A stretch of 64,000 nt of DNA from Candidatus Aalborgicola bjergmarkensis (GCA_016708725.1 JADJFE010000001.1:310001-374000); one strand, 5' to 3'. Positions 53,194-62,371 are shown, numbered from the stretch's first letter. Notes: generated by a model not told the origin, from the letters alone. A program made the numbers and translations.

Positions 53194-53242
53194 ACTGTAA
53201 TAACAAATAATATGCTTTGCAATGATTATTTGTTATTACAGT
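53194..53242. promoter_or_regulatory. Perfect 18-bp inverted repeat upstream of a toxin gene
   Basis: ACTGTAATAACAAATAAT and its exact complement, separated by 13 bases, 7 bp before the toxin ATG. It may be an operator or promoter region of the toxin-antitoxin pair, a hairpin end of a mobile element, or both. It adjoins the IS607-type end sequence at 53249. Confidence 0.6.
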
Positions 53243-53248
53243 TTGCAG

Positions 53249-53276
53249 CGTTCCTAAAACCATAGACAAATGCTCC
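53249..53276. repeat. IS607-type left-end sequence, solitary
   Basis: CGTTCCTAAAACCATAGAC and AAATGCTCCATT, as at 44665-44694. No recombinase is linked here. Confidence 0.65.
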
Positions 53277-53501
53277 ATTGGGCCACCAGCGTAAAGTTGC
53301 GCAGAGCGGTGATTGAGCACGGGCATGGCTTTGCGCGATGGTGAACCGACGCCTGGAAAACAGAATCGACTCCTATGTGCGCCAGCGCACGGAGGACACC
53401 CGTTGCTGGAAATTAATCTTCGCCATTGACCATCGCGCATTGACCATCGCGCATTGACAAACGTCAGTGGTTGTTGTGATTGTTTGATAGGGAGTCTCTC
53501 T

Positions 53502-53729
53502 GTGAAAAATCCACAATTCCGGATTGAAAGTACCCTGCCCATTGTTTCGTCCCTACCAGGAACCCAGGTCGTATCAGGAGCTGAATTGCATGACTTCGAA
53601 CTGGCAGTTGTCCTTGCCGCCAAGAGCTTGACCAAGCCACCGGGTGGCGTTGTGAGCGTAGTGCATATCCCTACTGGAGAGGTGGTGTTCAGCAAGGTTA
53701 GTGGGTGGGGTGACCTGGGTGCAGATTGA
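53502..53729 (+). CDS. Small hypothetical protein
   Basis: 75 residues from GTG 53502, with AGGGAG seven bases upstream. KNPQFRIESTLPIVSSLPGT, ELHDFELAVVLAAKSLTKPP GG and VVHIPTGEVVFSKVSGWGDL. The family is not recognised. The upstream stretch 53280-53500 holds no gene; it contains a tandem duplication of CATTGACCATCGCGCATTGA (53428-53458). Confidence 0.4.
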   Translation: MKNPQFRIESTLPIVSSLPGTQVVSGAELHDFELAVVLAAKSLTKPPGGVVSVVHIPTGEVVFSKVSGWGDLGAD

Positions 53730-53789
53730 GTGTGCCGGGCGTGCTCAACGTCCAGCAGGCCGGGTGGGCACCTCTGCGTAACAACAACA

Positions 53790-55337
53790 TTAATTTTCTA
53801 TTTTGTAACCCTGGTCGTGAAAAATGCATAGGCATTTATCCACGACGTCTGCGTCGAATAAGGTACCACGGTGCGTGGTGATTTCACCCAAAGCCGCGTC
53901 GATGCCCAAAGCAGGACGATACGGCCGGTGCGAAGCCATCGCCTCCACCACATCCGCAACCATTAAAATTTTGGCTTCAAACAAGATGGCGTCCCCAGCC
54001 AGTCCCTGCGGATAGCCAGAGCCGTCGATCCGCTCGTGGTGTTGCAAAATGATTTGCGCGATGGGCCATGGGAAGTCGACATCTTTAATAATATTGAAGC
54101 CGGTTTGGGGGTGTTCTTTGATGAGGTTAAATTCATTCGTACTCAAACGCCCAGGCTTTGCGAGTATTTCGGCAGGGCAGACGATCTTGCCTAGATCATG
54201 AATCGTTCCAGCAAGATGCAGGCCATGGATGCGTTCTTTTGAGAGTCCAAGTTCAGTCGCGATGCGAACGCAGATATTGGCTACCCGTCGCTGGTGTCCC
54301 CCGGTATAAGAATCCCGCATATCTACAGCGCTGGCCACAACCTGAATGGTCTTTTCCAGGCTGATGCGAAGGTCTTCCTGGTATTTCAACTTGGCTTGGC
54401 CCGTCCGAATGGCCGTAATACCGAATGCAAGGTCAGAGGCAATTTCCTCCAATAATTTACGTTCTGCTGCCGACCAGGTAATACGCTCAGCGGAGTAGAG
54501 GGTCAAACACGCCTTGACGTCTCCACTGGGATGAAATGGCAATGCAATGGTTGAATTAAATCCGCGCTTTAAGGCTTCGGTGCGCCATGGAGACATGTTC
54601 GGGTCGGTGGCTATATCGTCGATGAACTGGACTTGTCCCAGCCGGATAGCACGGCCCGTTGGGCCATTGCCATTCTCCGTGTCCGCCCAGGATATTTTGA
54701 CCGTGTCCAAATACCCTTCTTCATGTCCATAGTGCGCTACCGGGTGAACGAGCCTATCCGGAGCACTGTCGGTCACGCCTATCCAGGCCATCCGATAGTT
54801 GCCGGTTTCTACCGCTATGCGGCAATACTCGGTGTGCAATCCATTCTCGCTGGATGCCTCAAGCAATGCCACATTGCTTGCGCTGAGTAATTTGAGGGAC
54901 CGTGTCGTCAGCTTTAACGCCATTTCTGCAATATGCCGCTTCGTATTGTCACGGATGTTGCACTGAATGACGTCGATACCCTCGCAGTCGTACACATTGC
55001 TGACAAACTCAACAAATATACGCTGTCCATCCTTTGTCATCAGCGGGAGCTTGTCGTATCGGATATAGCGCCTGGCCTGGAGTTCGGCAAACGCATCCAT
55101 ATTCAGGAACGTATCTACAAATGCCCCGATTTCCCACAGCTTTTTGCCTAAGAATTCGGCGTGTGAGTAGCCAAGCAATTCAATGAGAAAGGGATTGACA
55201 TCGTCAATCTGCGCAGTCTTTGCGTTGAGGATGAGGATGCCGTCCTGCGCGGATTCAAATAGCCGACGGTAACGCGCCTCTGACATGCGCAATGCGGCAT
55301 CGACGATTGGCACGTGTGGAGCGCTGGCATTATTCAT
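53790..55337 (-). CDS. PAS-GAF-HD-GYP c-di-GMP phosphodiesterase
   Basis: 515 residues. A PAS domain at about 20-135 (YRRLFESAQDGILILNAKTA; PLMTKDGQRIFVEFVSNVY) is followed by GAF at about 150-310 (VALLEASSENGLHTEYCRIA VETGNYRMAW) and HD-GYP at about 325-510. The catalytic HD is in GTIHDLGKIVCPAEIL; the GYP signature is HHERIDGSGYPQGLAGD, followed by VADVVEAMASHRPYRPALG. All metal-binding positions visible, so hydrolysis of c-di-GMP is likely. BcsA/B-type cellulose synthesis elsewhere in the window responds to that nucleotide, but no direct link is visible. Confidence 0.92.
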   Translation of the reverse strand: MNNASAPHVPIVDAALRMSEARYRRLFESAQDGILILNAKTAQIDDVNPFLIELLGYSHAEFLGKKLWEIGAFVDTFLNMDAFAELQARRYIRYDKLPLMTKDGQRIFVEFVSNVYDCEGIDVIQCNIRDNTKRHIAEMALKLTTRSLKLLSASNVALLEASSENGLHTEYCRIAVETGNYRMAWIGVTDSAPDRLVHPVAHYGHEEGYLDTVKISWADTENGNGPTGRAIRLGQVQFIDDIATDPNMSPWRTEALKRGFNSTIALPFHPSGDVKACLTLYSAERITWSAAERKLLEEIASDLAFGITAIRTGQAKLKYQEDLRISLEKTIQVVASAVDMRDSYTGGHQRRVANICVRIATELGLSKERIHGLHLAGTIHDLGKIVCPAEILAKPGRLSTNEFNLIKEHPQTGFNIIKDVDFPWPIAQIILQHHERIDGSGYPQGLAGDAILFEAKILMVADVVEAMASHRPYRPALGIDAALGEITTHRGTLFDADVVDKCLCIFHDQGYKIEN

Positions 55338-55700
55338 GGTTTTGAAGCAAGGTAGGAAAGCAAGTTTTTACTTTTTTACTTTATTTGAAGGTTCCGCCAG
55401 CTTCTGTTCGCTAACGCACACTGCGCGGTTGATCGAGATGTTAGTATAAAAATAATAGCTGTACCCGCACGTTTCATAAGCATTACAGCCTGATTTGTGC
55501 TTGAAAATAAGGAGAAATGGCCTAGTCAACGTTGGGCTCGACACCGTACCGACTTGCGAGATGCCGACTCCTACAGTTTGCCGGGTCTGCATCCATCTGC
55601 ATCGGTGCGCTGAAGCAGTTTCTTATGATAAAAACAGCGCTATACCGCATGGATAGTGCGGTTGCAGCTATACTAATAGTATCGAATAAGCCATCAATAT
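55338..55700. other. Intergenic with R1-type half repeat and a duplicated segment
   Basis: 55456-55515 carries an R1-like left arm (AATAGCTGTACCCGCACG ... TACAGCCTGATTTG). 55540-55605 (CTCCTACAGTTTGCCGGGTC) is a near copy of 56657-56718. No gene supported. Confidence 0.55.
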
Positions 55701-56150
55701 TCAATATTGCGACTGGCTATCAGACACCAGTGCAGCCCAGTCGTCAGGCGGATGTCCGCGCTGGAGCATTTTCTGAAACACAGCATATGGATCGCTCTTG
55801 CTGCCGGATGAGCGCAGGGTGTTTTCGTCGTTGACCCAAGCAAAGATGATGATTCTGGTTTGGGAGTCAAAACGGAAAAACAGTCGGAATCGCCGCCCCA
55901 GCTTGGCCCGCCGCCAGTGCCTAAAGGCTGGCCCCAGGGTGTTGCCTTGCCGGTACTCCTCCCGATTCGGGTCGCTTGGCACCGTCTCCAGTATCAATTG
56001 CGACAATGCATAGAAAAGTTTGACGTTGGCGTTGGACTCGTGGCTTTCTGGGTCCTGGGCTTGTGCCCGTTGGACGGCTGCATGCAGTTTCTGGAGTTGC
56101 TCAATCAGACAGTCGTGAAAGAGCAGAGTCCACCCATGGCGTTGCATCAC
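55701..56150 (-). CDS. yhaV: YhaV toxin
   Basis: 149 residues: HGWTLLFHDCLIEQLQKLHA AVQRAQ, FYALSQLILETVPSDPNREE YRQGNTLG, RRAKLGRRFRLFFRFDSQTR IIIFAWVNDENTLRSSGSKS DPYAVFQKMLQRG. This is a full-length YhaV ribosome-associated mRNA interferase of the RelE superfamily. It is translationally coupled to prlF (ATGA overlap at 56147-56150). Confidence 0.9.
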   Translation of the reverse strand: MMQRHGWTLLFHDCLIEQLQKLHAAVQRAQAQDPESHESNANVKLFYALSQLILETVPSDPNREEYRQGNTLGPAFRHWRRAKLGRRFRLFFRFDSQTRIIIFAWVNDENTLRSSGSKSDPYAVFQKMLQRGHPPDDWAALVSDSQSQY

Positions 56151-56467
56151 AGCGCAATGTCGCCATCAATTTCTTCACTCCAATCGACAGTTCGCTTAAT
56201 GGCTGACAGCATGGCGAGTGCTAGTTCGTTGGGTAACGTGGTGATATTTTGAGCGGATGCAATGTCTTTTTCCAGCAGAGCCAGAAAACTACCAATTGCC
56301 GGGTCTTGATGGAGTTCGTCTTCAACACGGGTGACAACGACTTGTGAGCCCCGTAAGTCAAAGGCCACCTTGGCACCCAAGTCCACGCCAAGTGCTTGGC
56401 GTATGGATTTAGGCAAGGTGATTTGGCCTTTTGATGTGATAGTGGTAACTTCGTGAATGGCTGACAT
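56147..56467 (-). CDS. prlF: PrlF antitoxin
   Basis: 106 residues beginning with an AbrB/SpoVT swapped-hairpin domain (EVTTITSKGQITLPKSIRQA LGVDLGAKVAFDLRGSQVVV). The C-terminus TLPNELALAMLSAIKRTVDW SEEIDGDIAL binds the toxin. PrlF neutralises YhaV and represses the operon. ATG 56467 is preceded by AAGGAG. Confidence 0.9.
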   Translation of the reverse strand: MSAIHEVTTITSKGQITLPKSIRQALGVDLGAKVAFDLRGSQVVVTRVEDELHQDPAIGSFLALLEKDIASAQNITTLPNELALAMLSAIKRTVDWSEEIDGDIAL

Positions 56468-56494
56468 GGCACCGCTCCTTTCAATAGTGCGTCA

Positions 56495-56516
56495 TGGTAA
56501 GGAATTTTTCTTACCA
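56495..56516 (-). promoter_or_regulatory. Palindromic operator/promoter of prlF-yhaV
   Basis: TGGTAAG ... CTTACCA inverted repeat with an AT-rich centre, 28 bases upstream of the prlF start. A TTGACT box overlaps one arm on the reverse strand. Confidence 0.55.
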
Positions 56517-56656
56517 AGTCAAACAACGTGTTTTTGAGTGATTTTCAATAAAGGAAACAGCGCTAGACCTCATGGAACGTGCGGTATAAGCTATCAAAAT
56601 CATATCTTAAAGGCAGGTCGGGTTTCAACCCAACTCTTAAAGACTCTCTGCGTTCG

Positions 56657-56718
56657 CCAGCGCACCGACTTGCCAGACAGCAACTCCTACAGTTTGCCGG
56701 GTCTACATCCATCTACAC
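56657..56718. repeat. Segment duplicated at 55540-55605
   Basis: CACCGACTTGCCAGACAGCA, then CTCCTACAGTTTGCCGGGTC, then ACATCCATCTACA. It lies just upstream of the crystallin-like gene, so the copy at 55.5 kb may be a remnant of a similar promoter region. Confidence 0.6.
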
Positions 56719-56729
56719 AGGAGCATTTC

Positions 56730-57548
56730 ATGCATGCAGCATTCAGGATAACTTTGGGCGTGATCGCTGCCACCATGGCCGCACACGCCAGCGCCCAGGT
56801 CACGGTCTACGACGAGGATGACTTTCAGGGTCGTTCCTACACTACGCAGCAGCGGGTCTTTGATTTTTCTCGCACCAGCTTCAATGACCGGGCATCGTCG
56901 ATAGTCGTCGTCGGCCAGCGCTGGGAAGTGTGTGAAGACACCCGGTTTTACGGGCATTGCGCTGTACTGCGTCCCGGACGCTACCCGGCACTGGCGCGGA
57001 TGGGGCTGAATGACCGCATTTCTTCCATGCGCCCGATTTCAGCGAGTATGCGTATCGCAGACGAACGTTACGCACCAGAACCCGATCCGGTGTACGACAA
57101 CCGCCGCCGCAACCGCGAACGCCTGTTTGAAGTCGAGCTGGATTCGGTGCGCGCCGTACTGGCAGTTTCCGGTCAGCATTGCTGGATGGCCCGCGAAGAT
57201 GTGGTGCAAAACCGTGACCAGCAGCCCAATGTGGGGGGTGCGGTTGCTGGTGCTTTGATCGGTGGCATTCTTGGGCATCAGGTAGGGGGTGGAGTGGGCA
57301 AGGATCTGGCCACCGTGGGCGGTGTGGTTGCCGGCGCGACGCTCGGCTCCAGAGTCGGTCGCGACGGTAATGACCAACAGGTGGTGGGCACGCGCAATGT
57401 ACAACGCTGCGCCAACGATCCAGGCCGGGCGCGCCCTGCGTATTGGGATGTCAGCTACAACTTCAGGGGCCAGGATCACCGCGTGCAACTGTCCTATGCG
57501 CCTGGGGCCACTATCACGGTCAATCGCGATGGCGAGCCCCGTAACTGA
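56730..57548 (+). CDS. Secreted beta/gamma-crystallin-like and glycine-zipper 2TM protein
   Basis: 272 residues from ATG 56730 (AGGAG 5 bp upstream); the frame is open farther back, but the signal peptide HAAFRITLGVIAATMAAHAS A fixes the start. Residues 22-100 form a crystallin-like pair (TVYDEDDFQGRSYTTQ; WEVCEDTRFYGHCAVLRPGR Y). Residues 160-210 hold a glycine zipper (GGAVAGALIGGILGHQVGGG VGKDLATVGGVVAGATLGSR) of the SlyB/Rick_17kDa 2TM type. A C-terminal beta segment (YWDVSYNFRGQDHRVQLSY) follows. Probably an envelope protein. Confidence 0.85.
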   Translation: MHAAFRITLGVIAATMAAHASAQVTVYDEDDFQGRSYTTQQRVFDFSRTSFNDRASSIVVVGQRWEVCEDTRFYGHCAVLRPGRYPALARMGLNDRISSMRPISASMRIADERYAPEPDPVYDNRRRNRERLFEVELDSVRAVLAVSGQHCWMAREDVVQNRDQQPNVGGAVAGALIGGILGHQVGGGVGKDLATVGGVVAGATLGSRVGRDGNDQQVVGTRNVQRCANDPGRARPAYWDVSYNFRGQDHRVQLSYAPGATITVNRDGEPRN

Positions 57549-57618
57549 GTAACTGAGTTTTTTGCATGAAGGGTGGCAGTTAACCGTTAAGTGCCTTGAA
57601 ACCTGCCACACTACATTT

Positions 57619-60381
57619 ATGAAAGTAACAAAAAAATTTGTCGCCTGGCTCGGTACTGCGGTGCTGTTGCTGGCATTGGCGGTAGCGGCATCGTTTTGGG
57701 CCTTCCAGCAGATTGAAGAATCAGCGCGGGCACGCAAAGAAGGCTATATTAAAGTCAACAATGCTGCCGATCTGCTGGTCGAATTGAACGCCGCAGAGTC
57801 CGGCCAGCGCGGCTACATCCTGACCGGCGACGAAACCTTTCTGGCACCCTACCTGGCGCTGCAGGGCAGCATCCCCGGCCACATGACCACCTTGCGCCAG
57901 TTGGCCATGACAGCGGAATCCCACAAGCAACTCGACACCGTGGTGCCCCTGGTGGAGGCAAAATTGGCGGAAATGCGGCGAGGCATTGATCTGCGCCGCA
58001 GCCAGGGTACCGGTGCCGCATTGGCGGTGGTGGCCAGTGGTACCGGCCAGCGCCTGATGGATGCCATTCGCACCGAGATGAACAGATTCATCCAGATAGA
58101 AGAAGCGGCACTGGTGCAGCATGACACAGAGCTTCAATTCAGCTTGCGCCGCCTGTTCACGTTCCTGGTGGCAGCCAGCGCGCTGGCCCTGCTGTCGGTA
58201 CCGGCGTTTGCCTACATGGTCTACAAATCATTAGATCAGCAAGTAAATAATCGGGTGCACCGGGAAACGCAGCATCTGCTGCAAGCTCAGCAGCAGACCA
58301 ATCGTTTGTTGCAGATTGCCAATGCGGCTTTGCAAGAGGGCAAGGAAAGGCTTTCGGTCACGCTCAATTCCATGGGCGACGCCGTGATTGCGACCGATGC
58401 CAACGCGCGCGTGACACTGCTCAATGCGGTGGCCGAGCGGCTGACCGGATGGACGCAGGAGCAGGCCAGCGGACTGATCGTGGACAAGATTTTTTGCATC
58501 GTCAACAAAGAAACACGCCGTGCTGCGGTTATCCCGGTGATGAACGCCCTGACAAACGGGACAGTGCAGGGCATGGCCAACCATACGGTGCTGATTGCGC
58601 GCGATGGACGCGAATTCGACATTGCCGACAGTTGCGCCCCGATCCGCGACAGCGCCAACCAGGTGATTGGCTCCATCCTGGTGTTTCGTGATGTCACCAA
58701 GGAATACGCTGTGCAGCATGCGCTGGACGCGCAAAACGAGGAACTTCGCCTGTCGCGCCTGGCACTGGATGCCTCTTTGGTACGCTACTTCGACCTGTAT
58801 GACTTGGCACCGGTGGGTTATTGCACGGTGAACGCCGATGGCCTGGTTCTGGAGGCAAACACGACCGCTTCGAGTCTGCTCGGACTGGAACGGGGTGCGC
58901 TGGTCCAGCAAACCTTCGTCCGCTTTGTTGCAAAAAATCACCTTAAAAGATTCAAGTTACTGAGCAAAACGGTTTTTGAGACCAGCGAGCCGCAAACCAG
59001 CGAAATTCAGATGCTGAAGGTCGACGGATCGCAGTTATGGGTGGCACTGGCATTTACGCTGGCGCGCACAGACGGGGTATCCAACATCCGGGTGGTGATC
59101 AGCGATATCTCGGGTCGCAGGCGGGCCGAAGTCGAGCGCAGCGAGGTGGCGCAGGCGCTGCAGGACAAAAACGTGGAACTGGAGAGTGCCAGGGCGCTGG
59201 CTGAAAAGGCCAATCGTGCCAAATCGGATTTTCTCTCCAGCATGAGCCACGAGCTGCGCACGCCATTGGGTGCAATTCTGGGCTTTGCCCAGCTCATCGA
59301 TTCCGGGTCGCCACAGCCAACTCTGTCGCAAAAGCGCAGTGTCGATCAGATTCTTAAAGCGGGTTGGTATCTGCTGGAATTGATCAATGAAATCCTGGAT
59401 CTGGCGCTAATTGAGTCTGGACGACTGTCTCTGTCACTGGAGGCGGTATCGCTGCTTGATATATCCAACGAATGCGAGACCATGATTGAGCCGCAAGCGC
59501 AACAACGCGGCATCCGTCTGGACTTTATTCCGCTCACGATCCCCTATAACGTCTACGGCGACCGCACCCGGATCAAGCAGGTGCTGGTCAACCTGCTTTC
59601 CAACGCCATCAAATACAACACCCTGGGCGGTTTGGTGAAGGTGGAAGCCACCTTGCAGCGTCCGGGCATCGTTCGTGTCAGCGTCACAGACACCGGCGCC
59701 GGACTGGCACCAGACTTTCTTGCGCAACTGTTCCAGCCCTTTAATCGCCTGGGACAGAAAGGGAAGATTGAAGAGGGCACCGGCATTGGTCTGGTGGTGT
59801 GCAAGCGCCTCGTGGAATTGATGCACGGCCATATTGGCGTTGAAAGCACGGTTGGCCAGGGCAGTACGTTCTGGTTCGAACTGAGTTTGACAACGCAGGC
59901 GCAGGTTGATAAGTCAGTCGCCGGGAGGGTCAGTATTGCCCAGATGCCGGTGCACAGTGATGCGCCCCAGTACACGCTGCTCTATATCGAAGACAACCCG
60001 GCCAACCTGATGCTGGTGGAAGACCTGATAAGCCGTAGGCCCGATATCCGGTTGTTAAGCGCGACGGATGGCATCACGGGGGTGGAACTGGCCCGTAGCG
60101 CACGGCCCAACGTCATCTTGATGGACATCAACCTGCCTGGGATCAGTGGCCTGCAAGCACTCGCTATTCTGGCAAAGGATGACATTACCGCCCACATACC
60201 GGTGATTGCACTCAGCGCCAACGCCATTCCACGGGATATCGAAAAGGGGCTGAAAGCTGGATTCTTCCGCTATCTGACCAAGCCGATCAAGATCAACGAG
60301 TTTACGGATGCGCTGAACACGGCGCTCCGGTTTTCCGCCACGCACCCGGCCCATACAACCCAGAAAGAACCCCAATCATGA
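57619..60381 (+). CDS. CHASE3 PAS hybrid sensor histidine kinase
   Basis: 920 residues from ATG 57619. TM1 (FVAWLGTAVLLLALAVAASF), CHASE3 periplasmic domain (about 35-180; NAAESGQRGYILTGDE), TM2 (LFTFLVAASALALLSVPAF), then two PAS modules (about 245-365 and 390-510). HisKA has phospho-acceptor His in SSMSHELRTPLGA (near 543), with HATPase boxes NLLSNAIKYN, DTGAGLAPDF and GTGIGLVVCK. The C-terminal receiver has YIEDNPANL and acceptor Asp in VILMDINLPG (near 834). The stop overlaps the next gene's start (ATGA), so both form one signalling operon. Confidence 0.92.
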   Translation: MKVTKKFVAWLGTAVLLLALAVAASFWAFQQIEESARARKEGYIKVNNAADLLVELNAAESGQRGYILTGDETFLAPYLALQGSIPGHMTTLRQLAMTAESHKQLDTVVPLVEAKLAEMRRGIDLRRSQGTGAALAVVASGTGQRLMDAIRTEMNRFIQIEEAALVQHDTELQFSLRRLFTFLVAASALALLSVPAFAYMVYKSLDQQVNNRVHRETQHLLQAQQQTNRLLQIANAALQEGKERLSVTLNSMGDAVIATDANARVTLLNAVAERLTGWTQEQASGLIVDKIFCIVNKETRRAAVIPVMNALTNGTVQGMANHTVLIARDGREFDIADSCAPIRDSANQVIGSILVFRDVTKEYAVQHALDAQNEELRLSRLALDASLVRYFDLYDLAPVGYCTVNADGLVLEANTTASSLLGLERGALVQQTFVRFVAKNHLKRFKLLSKTVFETSEPQTSEIQMLKVDGSQLWVALAFTLARTDGVSNIRVVISDISGRRRAEVERSEVAQALQDKNVELESARALAEKANRAKSDFLSSMSHELRTPLGAILGFAQLIDSGSPQPTLSQKRSVDQILKAGWYLLELINEILDLALIESGRLSLSLEAVSLLDISNECETMIEPQAQQRGIRLDFIPLTIPYNVYGDRTRIKQVLVNLLSNAIKYNTLGGLVKVEATLQRPGIVRVSVTDTGAGLAPDFLAQLFQPFNRLGQKGKIEEGTGIGLVVCKRLVELMHGHIGVESTVGQGSTFWFELSLTTQAQVDKSVAGRVSIAQMPVHSDAPQYTLLYIEDNPANLMLVEDLISRRPDIRLLSATDGITGVELARSARPNVILMDINLPGISGLQALAILAKDDITAHIPVIALSANAIPRDIEKGLKAGFFRYLTKPIKINEFTDALNTALRFSATHPAHTTQKEPQS

Positions 60382-61202
60382 TTGCCGAAAGCGAAATCCT
60401 GGCAGCCAGTATTCTGATCGTGGATGACCAGGAGGCCAACGTCAGCCTGCTTGAGCAGATGCTGTCCGATGCTGCCTATACCTGCGTTAGCTCGACCATG
60501 CAACCCGAGAAGGTTTGCGCGCTACACCGCAAAAATCACTACGACCTGATTTTGCTGGATCTGCAAATGCCCGTCATGGATGGCTTTCAGGTGATGGAAG
60601 GACTCAAGACCAACGAGGTTGACAGTTTCCTGCCGGTGATCGTACTCACCGCCCAGCCCGGCCACAAACTGCGCGCCTTGCAAGCGGGTGCCAGGGACTT
60701 CATCAGCAAGCCACTCGATCTGGTGGAAGTCAAGACCCGCATCCGTAACATGCTGGAAGTGCGGCTGTTGTACAAGAAACTCGACGACTACAACAAGGTA
60801 CTGGAGCAAACGGTGCTGGAGCGTACGGCCGAGCTGCGTGAAAGCGAAGCGCGCTTTCGCAGCCTGGCCGAGCTGGCCTCGGACTGGTACTGGGAGCAAG
60901 ACGAGAAGGGTCAGTTCACCAAAATATCGGGTCCGGTGCTGGAAATGCTGGGCATTCAGGTCGAACCCCTGATTGAAGGGGCGCCAAGCGCCACCACCAA
61001 CGGCTGGGACGAAGCCGAGCACCTTGAGTTGCGCGCCATCATTGCAGCGCGCCAGCCGTTTCTGGATTTCCTCTTTCACCGCACCCGCGCGGACGGCTCA
61101 AAGCAGCAGTTTCGCGTCAGCGGCGAGCCGATGTTCAACCAGTCGGCTTGCTTCGTGGGTTACCGTGGTATCGGTGTCGAAATCTTTGAACGGGGCCAAT
61201 AG
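60378..61202 (+). CDS. Response regulator with receiver and PAS domains, possibly truncated
   Basis: 274 residues. The receiver (SILIVDDQEANVSLLEQML; acceptor Asp in YDLILLDLQMPVMDG; KPLDLVEVKTRI) is followed by a coiled coil (KLDDYNKVLEQTVLERTAEL RE) and a PAS/PAC segment (SLAELASDWYWEQDEKGQFT; GYRGIGVEIFERGQ). Homologous layouts usually continue into GGDEF/EAL after the PAS/PAC; here the stop (61200-61202) is one base before the IS607-type end at 61204, so the C-terminus may have been lost. Coupled to the upstream kinase. Confidence 0.82.
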   Translation: MIAESEILAASILIVDDQEANVSLLEQMLSDAAYTCVSSTMQPEKVCALHRKNHYDLILLDLQMPVMDGFQVMEGLKTNEVDSFLPVIVLTAQPGHKLRALQAGARDFISKPLDLVEVKTRIRNMLEVRLLYKKLDDYNKVLEQTVLERTAELRESEARFRSLAELASDWYWEQDEKGQFTKISGPVLEMLGIQVEPLIEGAPSATTNGWDEAEHLELRAIIAARQPFLDFLFHRTRADGSKQQFRVSGEPMFNQSACFVGYRGIGVEIFERGQ

Positions 61203-61203
61203 C

Positions 61204-61420
61204 CGTTCCTAAAACCATGGACAAATATCTCATCATGACAATGATGCATTTGACCAGACGTTGCCCGAACAGTTTTGGCAACGATTCGCGTGCCGGAATT
61301 CCGCCGACAGCATCCAGTATGCGCACAAGACGGGCTTTTCAGGCCACCGAGGCGTCAGCGCCCTTGCGGGACACCGAACCGGACACACGCTACATGCGTC
61401 GCTCGCGATCACTGATGTTG
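61204..61420. repeat. IS607-type left-end relic
   Basis: CGTTCCTAAAACCATGGAC, then GACCAGACGTTGCCCGAACA and CTACATGCGTCGCTCG, parallel to 44665-44860 (the end of the IS607 element and tnpB 3' end) with decay. No complete gene remains. Bases 61421-61627 hold the probable promoter of the Crp-like gene. Confidence 0.6.
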
Positions 61421-61627
61421 CCGCATCCCCTGGCGTACATACCTAAGTTGTTTCTCACGGATCAACAAAGGGTGCCACGTCAGACTAGCCCGAAGGCGCA
61501 GCAACACTTTCGCGTCGCGGGTCGGATTGTATATTCTTTTCCGATCCGACAGTCACGAGTGACCATGGATGCCCACAGTTTCGACAGCTGCTGGCAGCCC
61601 CTCAATCTCAAATTACCAGGACTCGCC

Positions 61628-62371
61628 ATGCTGCTGCTTCATAGCCCCAGTCAAAACCATCTCCTTGCGGCCTTGCCGAACGCAGAGTTTGAGCCTCTTG
61701 CCCCCCATCTGGAACTGGTGCCGATGGCGCTCGGCCAGATGCTGTACGAACCTGGCACGCTGTTGAGCCACGCCTATTTCCCGACCAATTCGATCATCTC
61801 GCTGCACTACGTCACCGAGTCCGGAGCCACCGCAGAAACCGCCGGTGTCGGCAATGAAGGTATGCTGGGCGTATCGCTGTTCATGGGGGGAGAGACCACC
61901 CCGAGCTCCGCAGTGGTGCAAACCGCAGGCCACGCCTACCGGCTGGACCGCCATTATCTGAAACAGGAGTTTGAACGCGCCGGCTTGCTGCAGCGCTTGT
62001 TGCTGCGTTATACCCAGGCGCTGATTACGCAGATGGCACAGACCGCCGTTTGCAACCGCTACCACTCGGTCGAACAACAATTGTGCCGCTGGTTGCTGCT
62101 GACCATGGACCGCGTGCCCACGCGCGAACTGACCATGACACAGGAACTGGTGGCCAGCATGCTGGGCGTGCGCCGTGAAAGCGTCACCGAGGCGGCAGGC
62201 TCCCTGCAAGGGGGTGGCTATATCCGCTACCGCCGTGGCCACATCACGGTGCTTGACCGCACGGGACTGGAGCGCCACTCATGCGAATGCTACGGTGTGG
62301 TGAAGAAGGAAATTACCCGCTTGCTCAGCGATGTGCGCTATCGGCAGGATCAGGTGGCGGTTTTTCGTTAG
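61628..62371 (+). CDS. Crp/Fnr-family transcriptional regulator
   Basis: 247 residues from ATG 61628 (AGGA six bases upstream); a longer open frame reaches back to 61217, but family members begin with SPSQNHLLAALPNAEFEPLA. A cyclic-nucleotide-binding-type barrel (LELVPMALGQMLYEPGTLLS HAYFPTNSIISL; VGNEGMLGVSLFMGG) and a C-terminal winged HTH (LTMTQELVASMLGVRRESVT EAAGSLQGGGYIRYRRGHI) are present. It lacks an Fnr-type Cys cluster and the canonical cAMP-binding Arg pattern is not obvious, so the ligand is unknown. Confidence 0.87.
   Translation: MLLLHSPSQNHLLAALPNAEFEPLAPHLELVPMALGQMLYEPGTLLSHAYFPTNSIISLHYVTESGATAETAGVGNEGMLGVSLFMGGETTPSSAVVQTAGHAYRLDRHYLKQEFERAGLLQRLLLRYTQALITQMAQTAVCNRYHSVEQQLCRWLLLTMDRVPTRELTMTQELVASMLGVRRESVTEAAGSLQGGGYIRYRRGHITVLDRTGLERHSCECYGVVKKEITRLLSDVRYRQDQVAVFR

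Noticed and set aside
61217..61627. N-terminal extension of the Crp/Fnr regulator from the first in-frame ATG
   Set aside because: That stretch overlaps the IS607-type relic and has no similarity to the family; the start at 61628 has a ribosome-binding site.
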